In this document: positions 1 to 10,850 of the stretch, in pieces
Position numbering within the stretch: position 1 is the stretch's first letter
Layout: the number at the start of each line of letters is the position of its first letter
Program-made: the position numbers and the translations under genes
Notes under the pieces: generated by a model
Databases searched by the model: none
What the model was told of the DNA's origin: nothing
What the model saw: the letters and a program-made list of their open reading frames with translations, nothing else
NCBI GenBank assembly: GCA_029465975.1
Contig: CM055748.1
Span: 1-64,000, forward strand
Direction of reading: 5' to 3'
Source of the DNA: Dallia pectoralis
Taxonomy: Eukaryota; Chordata; Actinopteri; Esociformes; Umbridae
Length of the DNA: 64,000 nucleotides

Positions 1-1
1 A

Positions 2-192
2 ATTAACTTCTCAGAGGCTCTACCATACAGGAGCAAGACAACCTGAGATGTCTGAATAATTATATTATCCAGAACCAGCAATCCATCCCTAGGTTGCACA
101 AGAGGAACTTTTCCACTGAAGGGGATAAGATTCACTGGTCCCAAGCTACAGCACAACTTATGCTGGATCACTGGCTGGAAGCCTTAAACTAA
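2..192 (+). pseudogene. PLE ORF1 C-terminal remnant (SGNH-hydrolase domain end)
   Basis: These bases align with 5187-5373 of the second PLE copy, the end of its SGNH domain. The His-Trp after the catalytic position (IHW) and the closing DHWL are readable, and the ORF ends with TAA at 190-192. Relative to copy 2, one base is missing near base 33, which shifts the frame. The stop and the next start overlap as TAATG (190-194), an arrangement that suits stop-and-restart translation of the RT ORF. Most of the domain lies outside the window. Confidence 0.75.
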
Positions 193-2386
193 TGATCCCC
201 GTGAACTTTATCTCACATACGGGGGATAAGAATGTATTAAATCTGTGTAGACAATTTACATTGACTGCTGCACAGGTGTCCCTTCTGAGTAAGGGATTAA
301 ACTTTATTCCTTCTGTGGATAATAAAAATAGAAAGGTCAAAGATCAAATTAGATTCGACCTTCAACAGTACCACAGACGGCTGAAACTGGCGGTCTACTT
401 TGAAAAGGAACCTGAATCAGAGGGTAAACCTTTTACTCCCAGATCTACTTGGGTCCCCCATAATGACAAATTGCCTCCCAGGTCACAACAACAATAAAGA
501 CTGACCTGCAATATTTCAATGAGGAATTTAAAATTGGCTGGGTGAAACCAAATCTAGATCAGTGTGAGTCTAGGGCTCTCACTTCATTAGGCAAAAACAA
601 TAATATAATTATTAAACCAGCAGATAAAGGGAGTGCTGTTGTCATTATGGATAGGGAACAATATTTATGGGAGGGTTACAGACAGCTTAATGATGAAACT
701 TATTATACTAGGCTTGATAAACCTATTTATGAGGACACAATTCCTATGATTGATGGGATTGTCAAGTCATTGTGTGATAAGCGATTCATTAACAGTAAAC
801 AAAAAACATATTTACAAGGGGATGCAAAACCCAGAGAAAGGTTGTTCTACATGCTCCCTAAGATTCACAAATCTAGGGGTGCCTGGAGTAAACCAAATGA
901 GATTCCACCTGGCAGACCAATAGTTTCAGACTGCAGTAGTGAGACCTACTATACAGCTGAGTTTATCGATTACTATCTTAATCCTCTCTCGACCAAACAT
1001 CAAAGTTATATTAAAGATACCTATGATTTCATAGAAAAAATAAAACACATTGTCATTCCATCTGAGGCGTTTCTGTTCACTATGGACATTGACAGCCTTT
1101 ATACCAACATTGACATTAAGGAAGGCCTACAATCCATTAAAAACATATTTTATAAGTATCCAGATAAAACGAGGCCAGACAAAGAATTATTGCAACTGTT
1201 AGAAATCAACCTTACCAGGAATGATTTTGAATTTGATGGCAACTTCTTTCTCCAGATCAAAGGAACAGCTATGGGAAAGAAGTTTGCCCCTGCTTATGCT
1301 AACATTTTCATGGCAGACTGGGAGACATCAGCCTTGGCTGCTTGCTCTCAAAAGCCACTTCATTACTATAGATTTCTGGATGACATTTGGGGAATTTGGC
1401 CATACTCGAGAGAAGATTTTGATATTTTTTTGATTACTTTGAATAACCACAACCGGTCCATCAAGCTAAAATCCACTTTTAGCTTAAATACTGTTGATTT
1501 TCTAGACACTACGACATTTAAAGGCCCTAATTTTGAACAGCATTTTAAATTGGACATCAAGGTTTTTTTTAAAGATACTGACACACATGCCTTGTTATTT
1601 AGGTCTAGTTTCCATCCGGCACACACCTATGCAGGTTTGCTCAAGTCACAACTGCTTAGGTTCCATAGAATCTGCACTAGACATGAGGATTTTAAAAGTG
1701 CAACCAGAGCACTGTTTACAGCTTTGTCCACTAGGGGATACACCAGGACAATGTTCAGGAAGGCTCTCAGAACTTTTCAGCACACAAAGCCTCAGGTCGT
1801 TGGCTCTTTATTACCGGTTATAACAACTTATTCCCCCTCAACAGTACGGTTGGTCAAAGTAATTAAAAATAATTTCAATAAATTTGTGGAAAACTCTCAG
1901 CTCTTAGGAGATTACAGGATTGTTCCTGCTTTTAGAAAAAATAAAAATGTACAGGATATTCTGGTCAAAGCAAAAATGGAACCACTAAGGGTGTCCAAAT
2001 CCACAGGATATAAGGAATTTTTTCAACATCAGGTATGGGTACACAACCGACATAGTAAAGAGGTATTCGCCACACAGAGTAACACTACTGTTTATTCAAA
2101 AAACTGTGTTTATTTGATCCAGTGTAAACAGTGTGGAATTCAATATGTTGGTGAAACAGGTAACACTCTACTCACCAGATTCACACAACACAGGTACAAC
2201 ATTGTCAAAATGAAGGATGTGCACATTCCGCTAGTACAACATTTTATAAAACACAATTGGTCCCATCTTACAGCCACTGTGTTAGAGTGCAATTTCAGGT
2301 GGTCCACGCCCCAGAGGAGAAGGGCAGAGAGGTTGTGGATACACCGACTTGGCACTCTGCATCCGCTGGGCCTCAATGACAGGTGA
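192..2386 (+). pseudogene. PLE reverse transcriptase with GIY-YIG endonuclease (copy 1, one frameshift)
   Basis: The protein copies element RNA into DNA and nicks the target. The N-terminal part (192-497) ends at a frameshift near 482-507, where this copy has 26 bases against 27 in copy 2. The long frame 542-2386 (614 codons, opening at a GTG that is only a frame boundary) carries the rest. Visible motifs are IIIKPADKG at the start; RT motif A, DIDSLYTNID (about residue 181); motif B, GTAMGKKFAPAYANIF; motif C, RFLDDIW (about 277); and VDFLD. The C-terminal GIY-YIG domain starts at about residue 520 (CVYLIQCKQC, then QYVGETG), with the conserved R..QHR, a Glu in AERLWIH and a final GLN. The two Cys of CKQC fit the zinc-linker seen in animal PLEs. 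Apart from the frameshift no damage is seen. Confidence 0.9.
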
Positions 2387-2440
2387 GGTTCCCTGGATTT
2401 GCTGTGAGCACTTGGTTTGTGCATTACATGTCACCGCCTT

Positions 2441-2600
2441 CCTAACCCTAACCCTAACATTTCTTTTCAATTCCTAACCCTAACCCTAACCCTAACCCTA
2501 ACCCTAACCCTAACCCTAACCCCCTAACCCTAACCCTAACCCCATAACCCTAACCCCCAGGACCCCCTCAGTGGCACAGGTGCCTAACCCTAACCCAATG
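2441..2600 (+). repeat. Telomeric CCCTAA tract between the two PLE copies
   Basis: Perfect and near-perfect CCCTAA units follow the copy 1 3' UTR, interrupted once at about 2459-2474 by TTTCTTTTCAATT. The C-rich strand reads left to right, as at the left end of a chromosome. Degenerate telomere-like units continue beyond it. Confidence 0.95.
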
Positions 2601-2999
2601 GCACCTAACCTAAACTTAACCTTAGCAGCACAGGTGCCAAAACACTTCACCCGAACTCCTCCCTCCCTTAGAGGACATTTGGAAAGGACCCCCTAACCAT
2701 TTAGATTTTAATACCTTACCCTAATTTTAGGAGAACATATAATTTAATTAGAGGGCATTTTGGGAAAACCCTCCTGGTCCCTTGTCCTAACCATAACCAT
2801 TAGATTTTAATAACCTTACCCTAAGTTTAGGAGGATTACCTAAACTTAATTTTTGATCTCATGCCTAACCCTAACTTTGGGAATGTTAGGGATAATTGGA
2901 ATACATTTTAAGGAATCACTTTCCTTGACTTTTGTTCTAACCCTAACCATTCGGTTTCCATATGACCTTTGAACTTAATCCTCTGGGGCTGGTTCACTG
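2601..2999 (+). repeat. Degenerate telomere-derived spacer
   Basis: Scattered CCTAACC, ACCTTACCCTAA and TAACCATAACC words sit in AT-rich sequence, as expected for decayed telomeric repeats. A segment of roughly 120 bases (CCATTAGATTTTAATAACC...) recurs imperfectly. There is no coding potential. Confidence 0.6.
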
Positions 3000-3139
3000 T
3001 AAAGGGTTACTGTTCCAAGGTAGTTAACACAATTTGGGCCAATGATAGCGCAGCAGGGCACGAGCCCTGTTATCTTCCTATCCATTGCGCATACACCAAG
3101 CACGCACGCTTTGAGAAAGAGCACGACTAATTTATAAGC

Positions 3140-3165
3140 CTGAGGAAGACCTATTTGGTTGAAAC
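3140..3165 (+). ncRNA. Hammerhead-ribozyme-like core in PLE 5' region
   Basis: The core strands CTGAGGA (3140-3146) and GAAAC (3161-3165) flank a short stem (GACC with GGTT, one G-U pair) closed by TATTT. PLEs are known to carry minimal hammerhead motifs of this form in their terminal repeats. One unpaired A sits at the base of helix II, and I could not assign the cleavage-site arm, so activity is not implied. Confidence 0.5.
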
Positions 3166-3312
3166 GTTGCTTTTTGTAAATAGTGCTTTTTGTAAATAGT
3201 TTTTACTGTAAATAAAAGTTTTATATTCATCACGGAGTTTTTCTATACTTTATCTTTTTTAGACTAGGTTTAAGTTTCTTTTCATGGTGACTATTACCGA
3301 AAGAGACCGGAG

Positions 3313-5373
3313 ATGCCACGTGAACGGTGGCAAGGAGAAGATTATTACTGGGACAATTATGAGTTTAGACGACCCAGACAACGTCGTTTATCGCCTTCAC
3401 CAACTGGTAGGAGATATAATAGGTCCCAGTTCAATAATTATGAATATGATGGGCGCAGTTATGCGGAGGTAGCTAGAGCAGCCCGTTCACGCATGCCCAA
3501 TCCTACGGAACAACAGTGGGCACCACGTGGAAATACAAGGGCCCAGTTTAATGACAACCGTCGAGGACCCCGACGAAGAGAGGACCGTTCCTATCCTCGG
3601 AGGAGGAGATATGATGACCACCAACAAAAGGAACGTCGACGACCGAGCCGGGACCAGGGGGTACGTACCAGAGGACAAGGGCGACGGGAGTGGTCCAATA
3701 GGGACCCACCGTCAAATAAGCCCACCAGTACTGACCCGGAATTCACGGCTAAAACCCGTGGCATATTTAGACTTATTAAAGCCACGCATCACTTGGGGAA
3801 CGTCACGGCGGAGCACCTCCAGCCTCAATAGCTAAAATGGCTGACCAATTGATGGCAGCTATTAAACCGGCTTCCCTACAACATCCACAATGACACTAAT
3901 TGAGGGTAATGCTAGATATTGGGCTCAAAATACCCTGATAATTCTAAGAGACCATTACCAGGATGATATTCAGAATAACATCCAAATCCTTATCCAATTG
4001 GAGACATGGGACTGGGCCCGGAACTTTGACATTGCTACGACATGGGCTAAAACCAATTCGGACGCAGATTAAGGGAGAGACTTTGGATAAAGTACGATCT
4101 CAGTTGCAGGAGAAGATGGTCAACACGGTCAGAACACGAGATACCCCACAGCCCAGACTGGAGGAACGGAGGCAGATGGTATCAACCCAGACCATGACGG
4201 AGGATGAACCCCCGCCTCCGGTACCGGAGGTGAGGAACTACAAACAGACAATCATGGTAGAGGTACATCCTCCTCCCAGAAGAGCGATGGACTCTGTGTT
4301 GCTGTTGACCCCTGAACCACGATCCAGATCCGGCAATGTGGACTGGACGACGAGGACCACTCCGGCACACGAGGAACAATCAGAGGGACAACTAGAACGA
4401 GAGGGGGATGGAAACAGTTCTCCCCTGTTCCTTTCTCCCCCCCCACTCTCCCGTTCTCCCCTTTGTTTCTCTCCCTCTTTTGGGCCCTTCTGCTCTAACC
4501 TCATTCCAGGTACCCAGGGAGCAGAGGAGAGGTCAAAGGTCAAGGGAGTCGACTTCAGGGATTCGGGAGCCACAACAGGGAGAACCGACATTGCAGACCA
4601 TCGATGAGGATCCCGGGGAAGCTACAACAAATCAGGAAGGGCCGTTTGTCCCTCCGGTGGTGATGACCCCCCGATACCAGGGGACCCCCTCTCAGTCGGA
4701 TCTGTCATCTGAGGAGGAGCTCTCAGGTGAGGAGGGGGATTTAGATTCCCCTATTCCCCCAACCCCACCACCAGTGGGATCACCAGTACAGACCAAACTG
4801 ACTTTCAGTAGGCCACGGGTGTCCTCACCCCTGAATGTGCAGAAACCATTCAGACACATGTCGACTCTAAACAAAATGAAAGACTGGAAGATCCACTACA
4901 AGCAGAACATAGTTCTGATGGGGGACTCTAACCTGGCCAGAATGCCCCCGTTTACACGAAAGGATCTGCAAATTGACAGTTACCCGGGGGCCAACTTTAG
5001 ACATGCTGAGGCCATCCTGGCTAACTCCAGGGTCTCTCCCGCTGTGCAGACACTGATTCTTGCTTTTGGCATAAACAATAGAGCACAGAGCCCGGACAAA
5101 ACGTCAATAAAACAACTACAAGGAGCCATCAGAATGGCCAGACATGTGTGTCCCACAGCCCAAGTGGTGATCCCATTAATTAACTTTTCCACAAGATTGC
5201 CTCGGCAGGAACAAGACAACCTGTCTAAACTGAACTCGCATATTGCAAAACATCAGTGCTTCCTACCCAAACTAACTGAGGGAGCATTCGAGACAGAGAG
5301 AGACAGGATCCACTGGACAGACAATACAGCAAAACGTATGCTGGACCACTGGCTGATCTGTTTAAACAAATAG
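3313..5373 (+). pseudogene. PLE ORF1: basic N-terminus plus SGNH/GDSL-like hydrolase domain (frameshifted)
   Basis: The frame 3313-3831 encodes about 170 residues very rich in Arg, with a SYAEVARAA segment; this fits nucleic-acid binding. The reading then moves to a second frame (to about 4072, ending TTWAKTNSD), to a third (about 4075-4430, Pro/Glu rich), and returns to the first frame for 4408-5373. That last part carries the SGNH blocks: GDSN with the nucleophile Ser (about 4921-4932), the oxyanion Asn in FGINN (about 5065), and the Asp/His pair in DRIHW (about 5305). All catalytic residues are present. SGNH domains are known in ORF1 of CR1/L2 LINEs and in rotifer telomeric retroelements. 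The substrate is unknown. The frame changes look like decay. Confidence 0.8.
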
Positions 5374-5378
5374 TCCCC

Positions 5379-7567
5379 GTGAACCCTGCGACAGATACGG
5401 GGGGTAAGAATGTGATTAATCTATCCAAACATTTTATTCCAACTGGCGCACAGTTGGCACTATTGAATAGGGGCCTAACTTTTATTCCGGCTATAGAGAA
5501 CCATAAGAATTCAAAAGCCAGAGATCAAATTAGATTTGATTTACAGCAATATCATAGAAGACTTAAATTGGCTGTGTTTTTCAGAGATCAACCAGATTCT
5601 GAACCATTACCGTTCACACAAAAATCTGTCTGGGTCCCTCCCAGGGATAAATTACCGAATAGTGTTATAAGACTTATCAATAAGGATATGGAATATTTCA
5701 AAAATGACTTTACTATTGGCAGAACCAAATTAAACCTGGACCAATTAGAAATTCAAGCACACAAAACCCTGATCAATAATAAAAATATTATTATTAAACC
5801 GGCAGACAAGGGAGTGTAGTAGTAATTATGGATAGGGAACAATATCTCTGGGAGGGATACAGACAATTGAATGATGCCACATATTATACCAAGTTGGATA
5901 GACCAATCTTCAGGGACACAATTCCCATGGTTGATGAGATTCTTAAATCCTTGCGGAATAAGAAGTTTATCAACCATAAACAACTACAATATTTACAAGG
6001 AGATTCTGAACCCAGAGCCAGATTGTTTTACATGCTGCCAAAGATTCATAAGGCCAGAGCATCCTGGAATAGAGCGGGAGAAATCCCTCCGGGTAGGCCC
6101 ATTGTTTCGGATTGCAGCAGTGAAACATACTTTACGGCTGAATATCTGGATTTCTTTCTAAATCCCCTCTCAATCAAGCACCCCAGTTATGTTAAGGATA
6201 CCTATCATTTCATTGACACTGTCAGAGACCTTATTATCCCAACAGATGCCTTCCTATTTACAATGGATGTGGATAGTCTATATACTAATATTGATATCCA
6301 GGAAGGCATACAGTCTATTAGAAAGATTCTATTTAAATATCCGGATGCCAAAAGGCCTGATAAAGAACTACTTAAGTTACTAGAAATAAATTTATCCAGG
6401 AATGACTTTGAATTTGATGGGAAGTTTTTCCTACAGATTAAGGGAACAGCTATGGGCAAGAAGTTTGCCCCGGCCTATGCAAACATCTTCATGGCTGAAT
6501 GGGAGACTGCTGCCCTGGCCACCTGCCCAAAAAGACCCTTACAATATTATAGGTTTCTAGATGACATCTGGGGTGTTTGGCCTTATTCAAGGGAGGATTT
6601 CACAGAATTTGTAACTAATCTCAACAACCACAATCCATCCATCCAGGTGAAGTCCACATTTAGTGACACTTCTGTGGACTTCCTGGACACCACCACATTT
6701 AAGGGACCAAACTTTTCAGACACCGGTAAATTGGAGGTTAAAGTATACTTTAAAGATACAGATACACATGCCCTTTTATTCAGGTCCAGTTTCCATCCCC
6801 AACATACCTATGCAGGCCTACTGAAATCTCAGCTGCTGAGATTTCATAGGATCTGTACGAGGGAGGAGGATTTTAAACTGGCTACCAGGATGCTGTTTTC
6901 GGCCCTTACCACTAGGGGGTACACTAAAACCATGTTCAGGAGAGCCCTTGGGACTTTCCAACAGGTAAGACCACAAATTGTGGATACACTCTTACCAGTC
7001 ATCACCACCTACTCTCCATACACGGTACAGCTAATGAGGGTAATCAGAAATAACTTCAATTCATTTACGGAGCAATCCAATTTATTATTAGACTACAGAC
7101 TGATTGCAGCATATAGAAGAAATAAAAATCTACAAGATACTTTGGTCAAGGCTAAAATCACACCCCTCTCTAAACCCCAAGTGGTGGGAAAGGGGGAGTT
7201 TTACAAACACTACCTGTGGGTTACAAACCCAAATAATAGAGAAGTTTTCAAAACCCAGGGGGGCACCAGTGTGCACACTAAGAACTGTGTTTACCTGATT
7301 AAATGCAAACATTGCCATATGCAATATGTAGGGGAAACAGGAAATACCCTGTTGACCAGATTCACACAACACAGGTATAACATCATTAGGAGAAAGGACA
7401 CTGGTGTCCCTCTGGTCCAACATTTTATAATACAGGGTTGGCCCCAATTAGAGGCCACTATTTTGGAGGCCAACTGTAGGTGGTCCACGACCCAGAGACG
7501 GAGGGCTGAAAGGTTGTGGATCCACAGATTGGGGACAATACAGCCTCTTGGTTTGAATGAGAGGTGA
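5379..7567 (+). pseudogene. PLE reverse transcriptase with GIY-YIG endonuclease (copy 2, one frameshift)
   Basis: The N-terminal frame 5379-5819 contains LNRGLTFIPA and KNIIIKPADKG, then meets TAG because one G is missing from a G run near 5812-5814 compared with copy 1. The remaining frame 5828-7567 (579 codons) is open. It has motif A DVDSLYTNID (about residue 145), motif B GTAMGKKFAPAYANIF, motif C RFLDDIW (about 241), VDFLD, and the GIY-YIG domain from about residue 486 (CVYLIKCKHC, QYVGETG, R..QHR, AERLWIH, GLN). The ORF starts 5 bases after the ORF1 stop. Its fold, order and length match copy 1, so it would be functional but for the single frameshift. Confidence 0.9.
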
Positions 7568-7649
7568 GGGTCCGGGGGGAGACCGCGGGTACATAGTTCA
7601 TGCATTGGTGTACATCATCTATGATGATGTCACCCAACTGTTTCAGTTT

Positions 7650-8100
7650 CCTAACCCTAACCCTAACCCTAACCCTAACCCTAACCTAACCCTAACCCTA
7701 ACCCTAACCCTAACCCTAACCCTATCCTGACTCCTACCTCAATCCCTAAACCTAACCCCTTAACCTAACCTCAATCCCTAACCCTAACCCCACCCTGACT
7801 TTAATCCCTACCTTAATCCCTAACCCTGACCTTAATCCCTACCTCAACTCCTCTTACACCAATCCCCAAACCTAACCCCTAAACCCAACCTTAATCCCCA
7901 ACCCGAACTTCAATTCCCAACCCTGACTTTCCTACCTCAATCCCTAAACCTAACCCCTAAACCTCCCTAACCCTAACCTTAATTCCCTACCCTTCCTTTA
8001 ATCCCTACCCTAACCTCAATCCCTACCCTAATCCCCACCTTAATTTCCAACCTTAATTCTTAACTCAATCCCTAACCCAAACTCCAACCCCATCCCCATT
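7650..8100 (+). repeat. Telomeric tract and long degenerate telomere-like region
   Basis: Clean CCCTAA units run from 7650 to about 7724, immediately after the PLE copy 2 3' UTR. Beyond that, words such as AATCCCTAAACCTAACCCC and ACCTTAATCCC continue to about 8100, as expected for decayed or slipped telomeric DNA. Confidence 0.85.
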
Positions 8101-8257
8101 CTTACACTATGTTTGTTTTTTGTAGTTTGTGTGTTTTATTTGTTGGTTTTCTAGTTTTGAATGGAAAAACTGACCTGTGCCTGTGCCTTTCTTGTCCCTC
8201 TGGGACAAGAATTTCTCTTCAAAACCTAACCCTAACCCTAACCCTAACCCTAACCTT
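8101..8257 (+). other. Short unique spacer and telomere patch
   Basis: About 120 bases of T-rich sequence of unknown origin are followed by five CCCTAA units (8225-8256) that join directly to the A block at 8258. Confidence 0.6.
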
Positions 8258-8533
8258 GACTCTTGCCCCCTGGCGGCACATTTGGTTAGGGCAGACACTC
8301 CACTGTTTTCAACCGGGGGGTTTTCAGAAAATCGCCATTTCCCCGGGGAAGGTGCTATTTTCACGGGACCAAAACAGGCGTGTTACGCGTGAAAAGACCT
8401 TTCCAACGATACCAGGCACGACTCGCTAGCACCCACCGTCTCTGCGCAGCCCAATTTATAGATTCATCCAATCGGTACCAATATGTAAATGAGTGTGATG
8501 CTAATGAGTGTCCTCGTCGTATTATGCCCTATA

Positions 8534-8714
8534 CCTAACCCTAACCCTAACCCTAACCCTTAACCCTAACCCTTAACCCTAACCCTAACCCTAACCCTAA
8601 CCCTTAACCCTAACCCTAACCCTAACCCCTAACCCTAACCCCCTAACCCTAACCCTAACCCTAACCTAACCCTAACCCTAACCCTAACCTAACCTAACCC
8701 TAACCCTAACCCTT
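8534..8714 (+). repeat. Telomeric tract inside subtelomeric unit 1
   Basis: CCCTAA units with frequent CCCTTAA and CCTAA variants follow the A block ending CCCTATA. Same orientation as all other tracts up to 15.5 kb. Confidence 0.95.
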
Positions 8715-8869
8715 TAACAAATCATTGTACAAACTTTAGAAACGGATAGTAAGTTGTATAAAACTGAAACTAATTTAATATCCAATATTGTTTTTAATTT
8801 TAATATTATTCCATAAATACATTATTATCCAGCTATACATTATAAATTAACACGCTGCTCGGATGTACT

Positions 8870-10850
8870 GCACTCGTTCCATACATATGGGCCACTACTC
8901 TGACACAATTAATATCCGATTTTCTCCATTCAAAATACGGGCAATTCTGTGGGATCTGCCCTTTCTAACGACACCACCCATGCGGGACAGTGATGCTCGG
9001 TCCCCCCGCTGGAATTTAAACAAAGTCGTTATGTGGTTATGTGGTTCTCAGGACAGACACTTTGAATGCGGCCACGGAACGGGCCACTACTCTGGCATAC
9101 ATTATCCGATTTTCTCCATTCAAAATACGGGCAATTCTGTGGGATCTGCCCTTTCTAACGACACCAGCCATGCGGGACAGTGATGCTCGGTCCCCCCGCT
9201 GGAATTTAAACAAAGTATAGTCGTTATGGGGTTCTCGGGACAGACACTTTGAATGCAGCCACGGAACGGGCCACTACTCTGGCATACATTATCCGATTTT
9301 CTCCATTCAAAATACGGGCAATTCTGTGGGATCTGCCCTTTCTAACGACACCAGCCATGCGGGACAGTGACTCTCGGTCCCCCGCTGGAATTTAAACAAA
9401 GTATAGTCGTTACTCTGGCATACATTATCCGATTTTCTCCATTCAAAATACGGGCAATTCTGTGGGATGTCGTTCTTATCCGATTTTCTCCATTCAAAAT
9501 ACGGGACAGACACTTTGAATGCGGCCACGGAACGGGCCACTACTCTGGCATACATTATCCGATTTTCCATTCAAAATACGGGCAATTCTGTGGGATCTGC
9601 CCTTTCTAACGACACCACCCATGCGGGACATTGATGCTTGGTCCCCGTTATGGGGTTCTCGGGACAGACACTTTGAATGCTGGAATTTAAACAAAGTCGT
9701 TATGTCGTTATGTCGTTCTCGGACAGACACTTTGAATGCGGCCACGGAACGGGCCACTACTCTGGCATACATTATCCGATTTTCTCCATTCAAAATACGG
9801 GCAATTCTGTGGGATCTGCCCTTTCTAACGACACCAGCCATGTCGGGACAGTGACTCGGTCCCCATACATTATCCGCTGGAATTTAAACAAAGTATAGTC
9901 CCCCGCTGGAATAAACAAAGTATAGTTCTCGGGACAGACACTTTGAATGCGGCCACGAACGGGCCACTACTCTGGCATACATTATCCGATTTTCTCCATT
10001 CAAAATACGGGCAATTCTGTGGGATCTGCCCTTTCTAACGACACCACCCATGCGGGACATTGATGCTCGGTCCCCCGCTGGAATTTAAACAAAGTCGTTA
10101 TGTCGTTATGTGGTTCTCAGGACAGACACTTTGAATGCGGCCACGGAACGGGCCACTACTCTGGCATACATTATCCGATTTTCTCCATTCAAAATACGGG
10201 CAATTCTGTGGGATCTGCCCTTTCTAACGACACCACCCATGCGGGACATTGATGCTCGGTCCCCCGCTGGAATTTAAACAAAGTCGTTATGTCGTTATGT
10301 GGTTCTCAGGACAGACACTTTGAATGCGGCCACGGAACGGGCCACTACTCTGGCATACATTATCCGATTTTCTCCATTCAAAATACGGGCAATTCTGTGG
10401 ATCTGCCCTTTCTAACGACACCAGCCATGCCATGGACAGTGACGCTCGGTCCCCCTGCTGGAATTTAAACAAAGTATAGTCGTTATGTCGTTCTCGGGAC
10501 AGACACTTTGAATGCGGCCACGGAACGGGCCACTACTCTGGCATACATTATCCGATTTTCTCCATTCAAAATACGGGCAATTCTGTGGGATCTGCCCTTT
10601 CTAACGACACCAGCCATGCGGGACAGTGACGCTCGGTCCCCCCGCTGGAATTTAAACAAAGTATAGTCGTTATGTGGTTCTCGGGACAGACACTTTGAAT
10701 GCGGCCACGGAACGGGCCACTACTCTGGCATACATTATCCGATTTTCTCCATTCAAAATACGGGCAATTCTGTGGGATCTGCCCTTTCTAACGACACCAG
10801 CCATGCGGGACAGTGACTCTCGGTCCCCCGCTGGAATTTAAACAAAGTAT
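8870..10850 (+). repeat. 188-bp satellite array, first (rearranged)
   Basis: The monomer starts at GACAGACACTTTGAATGCGG and is recognisable by CCATTCAAAATACGGGCAAT and TGGAATTTAAACAAAGT. The last four monomers before the E block carry end variants in the order c, c, b, d (defined in the second array), identical to the end of that array. The middle part has truncated monomers. The short open frames inside are satellite artefacts. Confidence 0.9.

Larger units (their letters stand above)
1..2440 (+). mobile_element. Penelope-like retroelement, copy 1 (5' end outside window)
   Basis: The window opens inside the SGNH ORF of a PLE, followed by its RT/GIY-YIG ORF and a 3' UTR of only about 54 bases. 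The UTR then passes without a visible boundary into CCCTAA repeats at 2441. It is colinear with the second copy at about 3000-7650 but clearly diverged from it, so the two are not a recent duplication. Each copy carries its own single-base frameshift near the N-terminus of the RT ORF, while the RT and endonuclease cores stay open. Known PLE families (Penelope, Neptune, Poseidon) share this RT plus GIY-YIG layout; the exact family is not assigned. Confidence 0.9.
3000..7649 (+). mobile_element. Penelope-like retroelement, copy 2 (near full length)
   Basis: Order: 5' region with a hammerhead-like motif (3140-3165), basic ORF1 with a C-terminal SGNH domain (3313-5373), RT/GIY-YIG ORF (5379-7567), and an 82-base 3' UTR entering CCCTAA repeats at 7650. 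The 5' boundary near 3000 is an estimate, set where telomere-derived sequence gives way to new sequence. ORF1 holds at least three frameshifts and the RT one, so this copy cannot encode full proteins. The head-to-tail arrangement with copy 1, with only telomeric sequence between them, suggests successive additions at a chromosome end. Confidence 0.85.
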
